Assembly: GCF_016654005.1 (NCBI RefSeq)
Contig: NZ_JAEPWN010000007.1
Coordinates: 124,001 to 188,000 of the forward strand
DNA from: Brevundimonas nasdae
Lineage (GTDB): Bacteria > Pseudomonadota > Alphaproteobacteria > Caulobacterales > Caulobacteraceae
DNA: 64,000 nucleotides
Direction: 5' to 3'
Numbering within the stretch: the first letter of the stretch is position 1; the number at the start of each line of letters is the position of its first letter. Shown piece by piece: positions 18,176 through 25,597 of this stretch. The translations under genes were made by a program, and so were the position numbers. The notes under the pieces are model-generated. The model searched no databases. It was not told the DNA's origin and was given only the letters and a program-made list of their open reading frames with translations.

Positions 18176-18298
18176 TCAGGCTGCCGGCGTCTTGCTGGGA
18201 CGGCCGGACAGTTCGATGAACATGCCTTCGACGTCCTGTTGGGTCAGGGCGCGGGCGCTGCCGAACGCGATCAGCTTGATACGGGTCTGGGTGGTCAT
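18176..18298 (-). CDS. Lasso-peptide precursor (A), unusual Gln1 core
   Basis: 40 residues, start ATG at 18298 preceded by AAGGAAGA. The leader (1-20) carries LIAFGSARALTQ, which aligns position by position with proteobacterial lasso leaders of the LIxLGxAxxxTx type, with Thr19 at the conserved -2 position. The core would therefore begin at residue 21 and reads QDVEGMFIE for its first nine residues, with Glu at position 9, a normal ring closure site. The tail then runs LSGRPSKTPAA. The first core residue is Gln where Gly, Ala, Ser or Cys is usual, and the tail has no aromatic plug; Arg or Lys could serve. Gene order with B and C directly downstream supports the call. Ring position and cleavage site are inferred. 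Confidence 0.78.
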   Translation of the reverse strand: MTTQTRIKLIAFGSARALTQQDVEGMFIELSGRPSKTPAA

Positions 18299-18360
18299 GG
18301 TGGTCTTCCTTTTGAAAGCGCGTCACGGATGTGGCGCTCCAATCAGAGAGACCCGACCGG

Positions 18361-18386
18361 CGTCGGAGGTGAAGCTATATCCGACG
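18361..18386 (-). promoter_or_regulatory. Inverted repeat in the lasso A promoter region
   Basis: CGTCGGA (18361-18367) and TCCGACG (18380-18386) form a perfect 7-bp inverted repeat with a 12-bp spacer. On the minus strand the spacer holds GATATAGC, a possible -10. The site lies 63-88 bp upstream of the precursor start and is a good operator candidate for the adjacent XRE regulator. Confidence 0.5.
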
Positions 18387-18391
18387 TATAT

Positions 18392-18880
18392 TTAGCGCCC
18401 CGGCTTGGGACGTTTCGTTCTCAGGGTTCGCTCCCCCTGCTCCAACCAGAGCTTGGCTTCCTCGTCGCGTTCGTCGGCGTCGCGTTTCAGTCGCTCGAAC
18501 ATGGCCTCGACGGCGATGATGAAGGTGCGGGGATCCTGATCCAGGATGCGATCACCCATCGTCTCATTGTAGTCGCCTAAGGCGACCATGAGGATGGTCA
18601 TCAACTTGTTCTCGGCGGTGCGCCATGCGAACTGCGGCGAGCCGATCATCAAGGCGCCCAGCAGGGCGAAGAGATCGCTCTTCGTCACTTCACAGAAGCG
18701 GTGGATGTATTCGAGGTTCGGCTTGTTGCGCCCCGCTTCAAAATGTTGGTAGGCGCGAAGTCCCATGTTCATGCGACCAGCGACCTCACGCGCGCTGAGG
18801 CGGAGATGGTTGCGAACGTCCTTGATCGCCAGAGACAGCAGCCGCCCGTCGCGCAGGGAGTCGATAGGCGTCTGAGGCAT
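18392..18880 (-). CDS. XRE-family regulator of the lasso cluster
   Basis: 162 residues from ATG at 18880, chosen because AAGGAG sits just upstream; an in-frame start at 18991 would add 37 Cys- and Arg-rich residues. A Cro/CI HTH lies at about 14-75 (IKDVRNHLRLSAREVAGRMNMGLRAYQHFEAGRNKPNLEYI, segment given for position). The C-terminal half is helical and charged and may dimerise. It is the first gene of the minus-strand group regulator-A-B-C and lies 93 bp upstream of the precursor, so control of the lasso operon is the likely role. The signal it responds to is unknown. Confidence 0.82.
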   Translation of the reverse strand: MPQTPIDSLRDGRLLSLAIKDVRNHLRLSAREVAGRMNMGLRAYQHFEAGRNKPNLEYIHRFCEVTKSDLFALLGALMIGSPQFAWRTAENKLMTILMVALGDYNETMGDRILDQDPRTFIIAVEAMFERLKRDADERDEEAKLWLEQGERTLRTKRPKPGR

Positions 18881-19312
18881 GCAGAAGCACTCCTTCGAAC
18901 GACGGCGTCGAACGCACGGGTCACAATGATCAACGGTAAGTTGCGTCACGCAAGAGGTGATCGCAACGCGTTCTGAGCATATTTGGCGCAACAGCGAACA
19001 AAACGGTCGCGGTTCAGCCGGTGGGATGAGGTCGAGCCGCTGTGGGAACGGCTAGCGGTGCAAAGTCCAGAGAAAGAGGGGACGGGCGGACGTGATGATC
19101 TCAAGTCTGCTCAAACCGAATGATCGTCGGTCTCTGAGGGCGGGGGAGACAACCGGCCGGGTGCTGAGCGAAGCCCGTTGACGATCTGCGCGAACAAAAG
19201 GTGCGCGCCTGCGCAAACATTGGGGGCGAGAGGCGATGATCGCCGCCTTCCAGCTTGGAGGGAATCATCCGCCTCCGGATAGTGCCGGCTCCGATTACAG
19301 TTCGAGCGAGCC
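18881..19312. other. Gene-free divergent region with a palindrome
   Basis: 432 bp between the lasso regulator (-) and the GntR-like gene (+). No convincing gene is present. TTGCGTCACGCAA at 18941-18953 is a perfect palindrome with a 3-bp centre, about 61 bp upstream of the lasso regulator start, and could be an operator. The region separates the lasso cargo from the conjugation backbone; no att-like repeat was recognised. Confidence 0.5.
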
Positions 19313-19915
19313 ATGGTCCGCAACCGCGATCCGTTCTCGACCGCCTTGGAGTCCCTGCGTCATCGCCTCGCGGAAGGGCGATACGGGGATGGCGCGCCGA
19401 TCGTCATTCAGTATGAGGCGCAGCGCTTGCGGTTATCGACGACGCCCGTGCGCGAGGCCCTGGCCTGGCTTTGCGGCGCCGGACTGGTCGAACGCGCCCC
19501 GACCGCCGGCTATACCGCGTCGCGGCTCGACGCCGGCGCTGTTCGTGACTGGTATGGATTTCGGCGGGACTGTCTGCTGTTGAGCCTTGAGGCCCTGACC
19601 GCCCCCTCGGTTGGATCGGCACTTCCAGAAGACCTGCCTGGTCTGTTCGACTGGATCGTTGGACGGGGCGGCAACGGCGTGCGCGCCCGGGCTTTTCGTC
19701 GTGTCGGTCTTCACCTCGAGCGGCTTGAGGCCGCTGAACATCACGTGCTTGGCGATCGGGAGACAGCCACACGCGATATGCTCGAGGCCGTGTCGGACAA
19801 TCGCATGGAGCGGCTGATCGCCTTGATCGACAGCTTTCACCAAGCGCGCATTTCGGCGGCGGCGGAGCTCGCTTTCGAGGTGGCCCATGCGCCGCCCGAC
19901 GACGGCGAGCTCTGA
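19313..19915 (+). CDS. GntR-like transcriptional regulator
   Basis: 200 residues. The N-terminal 75 residues form a winged HTH of the GntR type (LRHRLAEGRYGDG, then LSTTPVREALAWLCGAGLVERAPTAGYTASRL, segments given for position). The C-terminal part is helical and shorter than a full FCD domain. It is followed after one base by a LysR gene on the same strand, so the two are probably one transcript. Located next to the trb end of the conjugative element, it may control transfer or cargo genes; that is inference. The ribosome site is weak. Confidence 0.78.
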   Translation: MVRNRDPFSTALESLRHRLAEGRYGDGAPIVIQYEAQRLRLSTTPVREALAWLCGAGLVERAPTAGYTASRLDAGAVRDWYGFRRDCLLLSLEALTAPSVGSALPEDLPGLFDWIVGRGGNGVRARAFRRVGLHLERLEAAEHHVLGDRETATRDMLEAVSDNRMERLIALIDSFHQARISAAAELAFEVAHAPPDDGEL

Positions 19916-19916
19916 C

Positions 19917-20834
19917 ATGCCCAACCCCGTCGATCTCGACCTGACGAGTTTGCGGTGGTCGATGGCGGTGGTGCAATTGGGCGGCTTCAGGCGTGCGGCT
20001 GAAAGTCTGGGGGTGGAACAGTCCGCCGTCAGCCGGCGTATTCGCGGGCTCGAGGAGGAACTGGGCGTGTCCCTGTTCCATCGCAGCACGCGCGGCGCTG
20101 AGCCCACGAATGCCGGACGGCAGTTCCTGCGTCGGGTCGACGCGGTTCTGAACGGTCTTCGTCTGGCCATTTCCGACGCCCGAGCGGCGGGCGCGGGCCA
20201 ATCCGGTCATCTTAGGATCGGTCTGACCTTCTCGATGTTGAGCGACGGCCTTTTCAATCTGATCGAGCGCTTTCACGGCGCCCACCCCGCCGTCACGATC
20301 GAGATGGTCGAGGGGCGCGCCATTGATCATCTCGACGCCGTTGCGGATCGGCGGTTGGACGTGGCGATGCTTCCGGAGGGAATGACGGTCACCGGTCTCG
20401 ACGTCTCCGTGCTTTGGCGTGAACGGCTGCTGATCGCCCTGCCCGTCAATCATCCCTGCGCTGCGGCAGAGGTCGTCTGCGTCGCCGACATCCCGAAAGC
20501 CAAGCTGTTGATCAGCGAGCGCGACATCGGCCGAAGCCTGTTTTCGGAGATCGCCCGTCGGCATCAGGCCGAGTTGGAGGTCGATATCCAGGATGCCGGC
20601 GCAGGCCTTCTGCTGGAGCAGACCCGGATGGGACTCGGACTGACGCTTCTTGGGTCTGGCGTTCTGTCGAGCCTGAAGTCGGATGGCGCACTGGTGTTCA
20701 GACCGCTCGCCTTTGAGCGGGAAGCGCCCCTGATCGTCGCGGCCGCCTGGTCTCCAGGCAATGACAATCCCGCCCTTCGCCGGTTCGTCAGTTCCGCCAA
20801 GCGGCTCGCCGCCTCGTCAAAGAGCGGCGATTAG
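19917..20834 (+). CDS. LysR-family regulator of the conjugative element
   Basis: 305 residues from ATG at 19917, one base after the GntR-like stop; an in-frame ATG at 19887 would overlap that gene by 29 bp. The N-terminal LysR HTH is plain (LRWSMAVVQLGGFRRAAESLGVEQSAVSRRIRGLEEELG, positions about 8-46), followed by a periplasmic-binding-like effector domain (HLRIGLTFSML to the C-terminus). LysR genes are a frequent companion of trbI/DUF2274 in Tn4371-like elements. The effector is unknown. Confidence 0.9.
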   Translation: MPNPVDLDLTSLRWSMAVVQLGGFRRAAESLGVEQSAVSRRIRGLEEELGVSLFHRSTRGAEPTNAGRQFLRRVDAVLNGLRLAISDARAAGAGQSGHLRIGLTFSMLSDGLFNLIERFHGAHPAVTIEMVEGRAIDHLDAVADRRLDVAMLPEGMTVTGLDVSVLWRERLLIALPVNHPCAAAEVVCVADIPKAKLLISERDIGRSLFSEIARRHQAELEVDIQDAGAGLLLEQTRMGLGLTLLGSGVLSSLKSDGALVFRPLAFEREAPLIVAAAWSPGNDNPALRRFVSSAKRLAASSKSGD

Positions 20835-20968
20835 GACGTCATCGACGTGCCTGACGCGCCAGGCGGATAGGCGGTGGTTTGATCGACATGAGGATTGGCG
20901 AGGTGCGTGGAGCCTTGTCTGATCTGGTCCGGCGCCGACCGTAGAGAATAGCTCGGAATGATCGATTT

Positions 20969-20990
20969 TCACATTATTGAATTTATGTGA
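20969..20990 (+). promoter_or_regulatory. AT-rich inverted repeat upstream of the Fic gene
   Basis: TCACAT (20969-20974) and ATGTGA (20985-20990) are a perfect inverted repeat with a 10-bp AT-rich spacer, in an unusually AT-rich patch 73-95 bp upstream of the Fic start. It is probably the operator and promoter of that gene. Confidence 0.55.
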
Positions 20991-21063
20991 TAGATATTCG
21001 CAGGCGCTGATCGGATTGCGCAATCTGGCCGTGGCTCTCTGAACGTTTTTTACGGAAAAGAAG

Positions 21064-22602
21064 ATGGGTGATTGGTCTGCGCGGGCTGTGACGGATTTTC
21101 ACGGCAGGCCCTTGCCCGAACCGGGCGTCCCGGCGGGATACGCCGCCCTGATCGAGCGGTATGATCTGCGCGTGCCTCTCCCGCCGCGGCTGGCCGCCAT
21201 AGCGGAGCGGCATCACCCGCGTTCAGACGATCAATGGCGGATGCTGACGCCGCGCCATCAACCCGCTGCGGACATGGGCGCGCAACTCGTCTTCGCCTTC
21301 AGATACGAGGGGATCGACCTTCAGGTCCTCGCCGCCCTGTTCGACGCCGTGGCGCCGCAGGCGTTCGAAGTTCTGATTCGAGCGACGCCCACGGGCGGCT
21401 TCGCGCGAAGACTCTGGTTCCTGTACGAATGGCGCACGGAGCGCCGGCTCGACATCCCTGATCCCGGAACGGTGAGGGCGGTCCCTATCCTGGATCCTGA
21501 CCAGCAATTTGCTTTGAGCGAAGGCACGCCGTCTCCGCGTCATCGGGTGATCAACAATCTCCCCGGCGTTCGGGCCTTCTGTCCTTTGGTGCGCAGAACG
21601 CCGGAACTTACGGCGCTGGTGGAGCAAGGTCTCGGCGACGCAGCGCGCGCCGCCGTCGGTCGCGTTCGCCCCGACCTGATGGCGCGCGCCGCCGCCTTCA
21701 TCCTGTTGAACGACTCCCGCTCATCCTTCGCCATCGAAGGCGAGAGCCCGTCGGGCGAGCGAACCGCGCGTTGGGGACAGGCGATCGCCCAGGCCGGGAC
21801 ACGCGCGCTCAGCCTTGCCGAACTCAATAGGCTGCAAAGGGTGGTGATCGGGGATGCGCGTTTTGTGCGCCTGGGCCTTCGCACTGAAGGAGGCTTCGTC
21901 GGCGCTCACGATCGCTACAGCAACCAGCCGATACCCGACCACATCAGCGCCCGTCACGAGGATCTGGCAGATCTGATGGAGGGCCTGATCGCCTATGCGG
22001 ATCGCACGGTCCGAGGCGGGATGGATCCGGTCATCGCCGCCGCGAGTCTGGCGTTCGGCTTTGTTTACGTCCACCCCTATGTCGATGGAAACGGCCGCCT
22101 GCATCGCTGGCTGATCCATCACGCTCTTGCCGCTGCGGGCTTCAGTCCCCCAGGTTTGGTTTTCCCTGTGAGCGCGGCGATTCTTCGCGAGATCGACGCC
22201 TATAGGCGGGTTTTGGAATCCTATTCGGCGCCGCTGCTTCCGCTGATCGAGTGGCGCGCCACCGCCTCAGGCAACGTCGAGGTTCTGAACGCGACCGCAG
22301 ACTATTATCGCTATTTCGACGCGACCCTTCATGCCGCCTTCCTTTACCAGTGCGTGCAGCAGACGCTTGAGCGGGACCTGCCCGACGAGGTGCGCTTCCT
22401 TGAAGCGTTCGACGCCTTCGCCCTGGGGATCCAGGGGATCGCCGACATGCCGACCGCGCAGATCGAACTCCTTCAGAAATTCCTTGCGCAGAACGACGGC
22501 CGACTGTCCCAACGCGCGCAGACGCGAGAATTCGCCGCGCTCACCCAGGCTGAGGCCGAACGCGTCGAACGACTCTACGCAGACACTTTTGGTCAGGGCT
22601 GA
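21064..22602 (+). CDS. Fic-family AMPylase with N-terminal self-inhibition motif
   Basis: 512 residues. The Fic catalytic loop HPYVDGNGRLHR is at 337-348, matching HxFx(D/E)GNGRxxR with Tyr for Phe. Upstream, SFAIEG at 221-226 matches the inhibitory (S/T)xxxE(G/N) motif with E225, which makes it a class II, self-inhibited Fic protein with no need of a separate antitoxin. A DUF4172-like or helical N-terminus (1-200) and an HTH-like C-terminus flank it. Such enzymes transfer AMP to Ser/Thr/Tyr of target proteins. The gene stands alone with its own promoter region on the trb side of the conjugative element. The target is unknown. Confidence 0.92.
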   Translation: MGDWSARAVTDFHGRPLPEPGVPAGYAALIERYDLRVPLPPRLAAIAERHHPRSDDQWRMLTPRHQPAADMGAQLVFAFRYEGIDLQVLAALFDAVAPQAFEVLIRATPTGGFARRLWFLYEWRTERRLDIPDPGTVRAVPILDPDQQFALSEGTPSPRHRVINNLPGVRAFCPLVRRTPELTALVEQGLGDAARAAVGRVRPDLMARAAAFILLNDSRSSFAIEGESPSGERTARWGQAIAQAGTRALSLAELNRLQRVVIGDARFVRLGLRTEGGFVGAHDRYSNQPIPDHISARHEDLADLMEGLIAYADRTVRGGMDPVIAAASLAFGFVYVHPYVDGNGRLHRWLIHHALAAAGFSPPGLVFPVSAAILREIDAYRRVLESYSAPLLPLIEWRATASGNVEVLNATADYYRYFDATLHAAFLYQCVQQTLERDLPDEVRFLEAFDAFALGIQGIADMPTAQIELLQKFLAQNDGRLSQRAQTREFAALTQAEAERVERLYADTFGQG

Positions 22603-22630
22603 GGTCTGAGGGCGAGGGCCGAGGCTTAAG

Positions 22631-22846
22631 TCAGCTTCGGGATTTGGCGGCGATAAAGCTCCGGTCTGTCGCCATGAATCGACTGAGCATCGGTCCGATC
22701 AATTGCTGAAACTGAAACGATTGACCCTCCGCCTCGGCGAGGATGCGGGCATAGGTTTGCAGGTCCCGGTGGACGTTGGCGGGCAGCTCGACGGTTACCT
22801 TCACCGGTGTGTCGTCCTGCAGCCCGGCGAGTTTCAACTTGGACAT
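22631..22846 (-). CDS. DUF2274 family protein
   Basis: 71 residues (MSKLKLAGL..., KVTVELPANVHRDLQTYARI). The short sequence reads like a ribbon-helix-helix protein: a beta strand KVTVELP, then two helices. DUF2274 genes regularly close the trb operon after trbI in Tn4371-like elements, and this one starts 2 bp after the trbI stop. A DNA-binding role is likely from the fold, but the function is not established. Confidence 0.85.
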   Translation of the reverse strand: MSKLKLAGLQDDTPVKVTVELPANVHRDLQTYARILAEAEGQSFQFQQLIGPMLSRFMATDRSFIAAKSRS

Positions 22847-22848
22847 TG

Positions 22849-23961
22849 TCAGTCTCCCGTGGAGGCGAGGGTGAGCGCCTCGGTCAGAATGATCCGGAAG
22901 GGAAAGCCAGGCCGCACCGTCAGTCGCGGCGGTACGGACAGGCCCTGGGCGAGCACATCACGGCCGACCTGGTCGACGCCGGACCCTGCGCCCTCCCGCA
23001 GGGCGCGGACCAGACGATCGTCCTCATCCCCGTCAGCGGCGGCGGCGCTGACGGAAAGAAGCGTCGTCAGTCCGGCGGTTCTGATCCGCTCGCCCCAGCG
23101 GTTGTCCACGCGATCCTCAAGCCCGGCATAGCCTTGGGGGTCGCTCGCGACGGCGGCGTCGAGGGCATGGGTACGTCCATCCGGCAGGACCAGCCGCGAC
23201 CAGGTCAGCCGTAGTCGCGTCTGGCCGTGATCGATCTGGGCGTCATAGGCCCCGATCAAGCGCGCGCCTCTCGGGATGACGACGCGGTCGCCGGTCCTGC
23301 TGTCGACGACATCTTCGGTGATCTGGCCCAGGACCGGTCCAGTGATATCCGATCTGAGGCCGGTGATGAGGGCGCCGGCTATGACGGTGCCGGGCCATAG
23401 ATCGCCGGTCCCGGATGTCTCGGGGCTGGGGGCCGAGGGCGGCGCGGTGTCGCTGATCGCTTGTAGGTTCTCAGTCGAACCCGACCCGCGACCCTCGCGC
23501 CCGTGGAACAGTTCGCTGGTGCGGGCGGCTTCCCCTTCCTGCACCGCCTGGTCTTCGGCGCGTCTTTTCGCCTGTTGGGCCGGCGTCTCGCTGGTCTGCG
23601 CCGTTGCGGCGCCACGGCCGTCCTCGAGCGGTGTGGTGTCGGCCGTCTTGGCGTCCAACATGGCGTGACCGAGATCGCCAGGCAGGGGCGGACCCAATCT
23701 CGGGCCCGAATAGTCCTGCGGCAGGGTGCTCACCGCCTCGGGCGGGGGCGTCGCCGGGCGATAGAGTTCACCGGCCGGCGGGCCGGCCGACGGGGTCTCG
23801 CGGAGGGCGAACGGCAAAAGACCGCCGCCGATGCTGGCGACAATCCCGCCGCCGACCCACAAAGCTTTGCGAGACAGCCGCATCACGGGCGGCGGCGATG
23901 GACGCAGGCGCATGGCCTTAGCCACCTCCGTCTCAGGTTTAACGGGGACGGCCTCGCTCAT
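22849..23961 (-). CDS. trbI: Conjugal transfer protein TrbI (VirB10-like)
   Basis: 370 residues. A cytoplasmic Pro-rich start, one membrane segment at about 33-55 (ALWVGGGIVASIGGGLLPFAL), a long Pro/Ala/Asp-rich periplasmic linker, then the VirB10 core domain from about 180 (GTVIAGALITGLRSDITGPVLGQ; VIPRGARLIGAYDA). It spans both membranes and links the ATPases to the outer-membrane ring of the type IV secretion system. The start overlaps the trbG stop by 4 bp. Confidence 0.95.
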   Translation of the reverse strand: MSEAVPVKPETEVAKAMRLRPSPPPVMRLSRKALWVGGGIVASIGGGLLPFALRETPSAGPPAGELYRPATPPPEAVSTLPQDYSGPRLGPPLPGDLGHAMLDAKTADTTPLEDGRGAATAQTSETPAQQAKRRAEDQAVQEGEAARTSELFHGREGRGSGSTENLQAISDTAPPSAPSPETSGTGDLWPGTVIAGALITGLRSDITGPVLGQITEDVVDSRTGDRVVIPRGARLIGAYDAQIDHGQTRLRLTWSRLVLPDGRTHALDAAVASDPQGYAGLEDRVDNRWGERIRTAGLTTLLSVSAAAADGDEDDRLVRALREGAGSGVDQVGRDVLAQGLSVPPRLTVRPGFPFRIILTEALTLASTGD

Positions 23962-24911
23962 CGCCGCGCATCCGCCCGGCGGATCTGCACCACCTGATCG
24001 CGGCGCCCCTCGACCAGGCGGAGTTCCGCGATGTCGAACAGGCGATCCACGAGGAGCCGGCGGCCCTGGATCCGATAGTTCACCAGCGCTGCGCCGTCTT
24101 CGGTGTGCAGGAACAGAGGCGGCAACGTCGCCCGGTCGATGTCATCGGAAAATTCGATGAAGACCCGGGCGCCGTCATCGAATGCGCGAAGCGGTTTCCA
24201 AGGCACGGCGTCGCCCACGATCCGATACTCGAAGTTGAGGCTCGCCAGATCGATCCGCGGCTCCTGGGCGAGGGCGTCGCGTACGGCGTCGGCCCGTCTC
24301 AGCGCCAGAGTCTCGTCCTGCGGATACCGCCAGGCGATCGAGGCCATATAGACGTCCGGCCGCGCCTGGAGCTCGAGCAGATAGGTCCGGCGATCCGTAT
24401 GCAGGATCAGGTTGGTGGTCAGGTCCGGGCGCGTCGGCTTGATGAGGATGTGAGCGCGCATCTCGGCGCCCGCGCCGCTCACGGATTCTCCGATGATCCA
24501 GCGGACGGTGTCGCCTGCCGCGATCGCGCCCGCGCCGGACAGGGTCTCGCCGGGCTGCAAAGCGATGTCGGTGACGCGGCCGGGCGAGGCATAGACCTGA
24601 TAAAGGGCATGCGGCGCGAACATATACACCTGGGATGACTGGTCGTAATCGAGACGGGCGGGCTCGACGCGCGCCGACGCATTGGCGTCCTGGATCCGAA
24701 CCTCCGGCGGTCGTGGATCTGCGATCGTCGGCGCGATGGGCGTCAGCACGGGCCCGGTCGCAATGGCGTCGGAGAGCGTGTCGATCGTCTCCCCCTTCGC
24801 TTGAGGGGCGGGTGGAGACAGGGTGGCGGCGATCAGGGCGGGCGAGGCGTGGGCGACGCAGCCCCCCAGGGCGAGGACGGCCGTCAGTGCCGTCGGAGCG
24901 AGGCGTTTCAT
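23958..24911 (-). CDS. trbG: Conjugal transfer protein TrbG (VirB9-like)
   Basis: 317 residues from ATG at 24911 (MKRLAPTA...), which overlaps the trbF stop as TGATG; the open frame extends upstream to 25025 but only through trbF. A lipoprotein-type signal (ALGGC) ends at about residue 18. The VirB9/CagX domain covers about 95-317 (VYMFAPHALYQVYASPGRVTDI; ARPDVYMASIAWRYPQDE). It forms the outer-membrane core ring with TrbI. Confidence 0.94.
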   Translation of the reverse strand: MKRLAPTALTAVLALGGCVAHASPALIAATLSPPAPQAKGETIDTLSDAIATGPVLTPIAPTIADPRPPEVRIQDANASARVEPARLDYDQSSQVYMFAPHALYQVYASPGRVTDIALQPGETLSGAGAIAAGDTVRWIIGESVSGAGAEMRAHILIKPTRPDLTTNLILHTDRRTYLLELQARPDVYMASIAWRYPQDETLALRRADAVRDALAQEPRIDLASLNFEYRIVGDAVPWKPLRAFDDGARVFIEFSDDIDRATLPPLFLHTEDGAALVNYRIQGRRLLVDRLFDIAELRLVEGRRDQVVQIRRADARR

Positions 24912-25597
24912 CAGGAGAGTTCCTTGGACCAGTTCAGAGCTTGGACGTAGAGGCCGAGCGGGTTGCGCCTCAGCGCATCCGCAGTTCGCGGCGTCTGGAT
25001 CGTCACCGTGACGATGGCGGTCCATCGGCTGGTGTCCGACAGTTGGCCGTCGACATAGCGACGCTCGATCCAGGCGACCCGGAAGGACGCCGGCGAGGCG
25101 CGGATGACGCTGGAGATTTCGACGCCGACCTGCACCCGACCGATTTCCGCGAAGGGGTCGTTGCGTCGCGCATGATCCGATAGGGTTTGAGCGCCCGCAT
25201 CGGTGGCGTAGTCATAGGCGCGCAACCAGTTCTCGCGCACCACGACCGGATCGGCGGAGACGCTGCGGACCTGCTCGATGAAGCGACCCAGATGCCAGGC
25301 GATCTGCGCATCATCGGGTCGCGCGCCGGCGAGGGCTGGACCCACGGCCGTGGCTTCGCCCCGGTGATCGACCTCGACGATCCAAGGCGTCACGACGCCT
25401 CGAGCGGACTGCACGACCAGGGCGGCGGCGAGGCCGCCTGTCGTGACCACAGAGACAAGCGCGATCAGGCGCCAGTTCCGGGCCTGAACCCGTGCGGACC
25501 CGATCCGCTCGTCCCAGGCCTGTGCGGCGCGTTGATAGGGCGTGGCCGGCGCAGGCGCTTCGCCATAATGGGCCGAGGCCCGTTTGAAGGGGGTCAT
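24911..25597 (-). CDS. trbF: Conjugal transfer protein TrbF (VirB8-like)
   Basis: 228 residues. A short cytoplasmic part is followed by a membrane segment at about 43-65 (LIALVSVVTTGGLAAALVV) and a periplasmic VirB8 fold (WHLGRFIEQVRSVSADPVVVRENW; SFRVAWIERRY; NPLGLYV near the end). It is an inner-membrane assembly factor of the transfer channel. The start overlaps trbL by 4 bp. Confidence 0.95.
   Translation of the reverse strand: MTPFKRASAHYGEAPAPATPYQRAAQAWDERIGSARVQARNWRLIALVSVVTTGGLAAALVVQSARGVVTPWIVEVDHRGEATAVGPALAGARPDDAQIAWHLGRFIEQVRSVSADPVVVRENWLRAYDYATDAGAQTLSDHARRNDPFAEIGRVQVGVEISSVIRASPASFRVAWIERRYVDGQLSDTSRWTAIVTVTIQTPRTADALRRNPLGLYVQALNWSKELS

Noticed and set aside
18129..18326. 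65-residue minus-strand frame overlapping the lasso precursor
   Set aside because: Out of frame with the precursor; His/Arg/Pro-rich and without a leader pattern, whereas the 40-residue frame has a ribosome site and the lasso leader motif.
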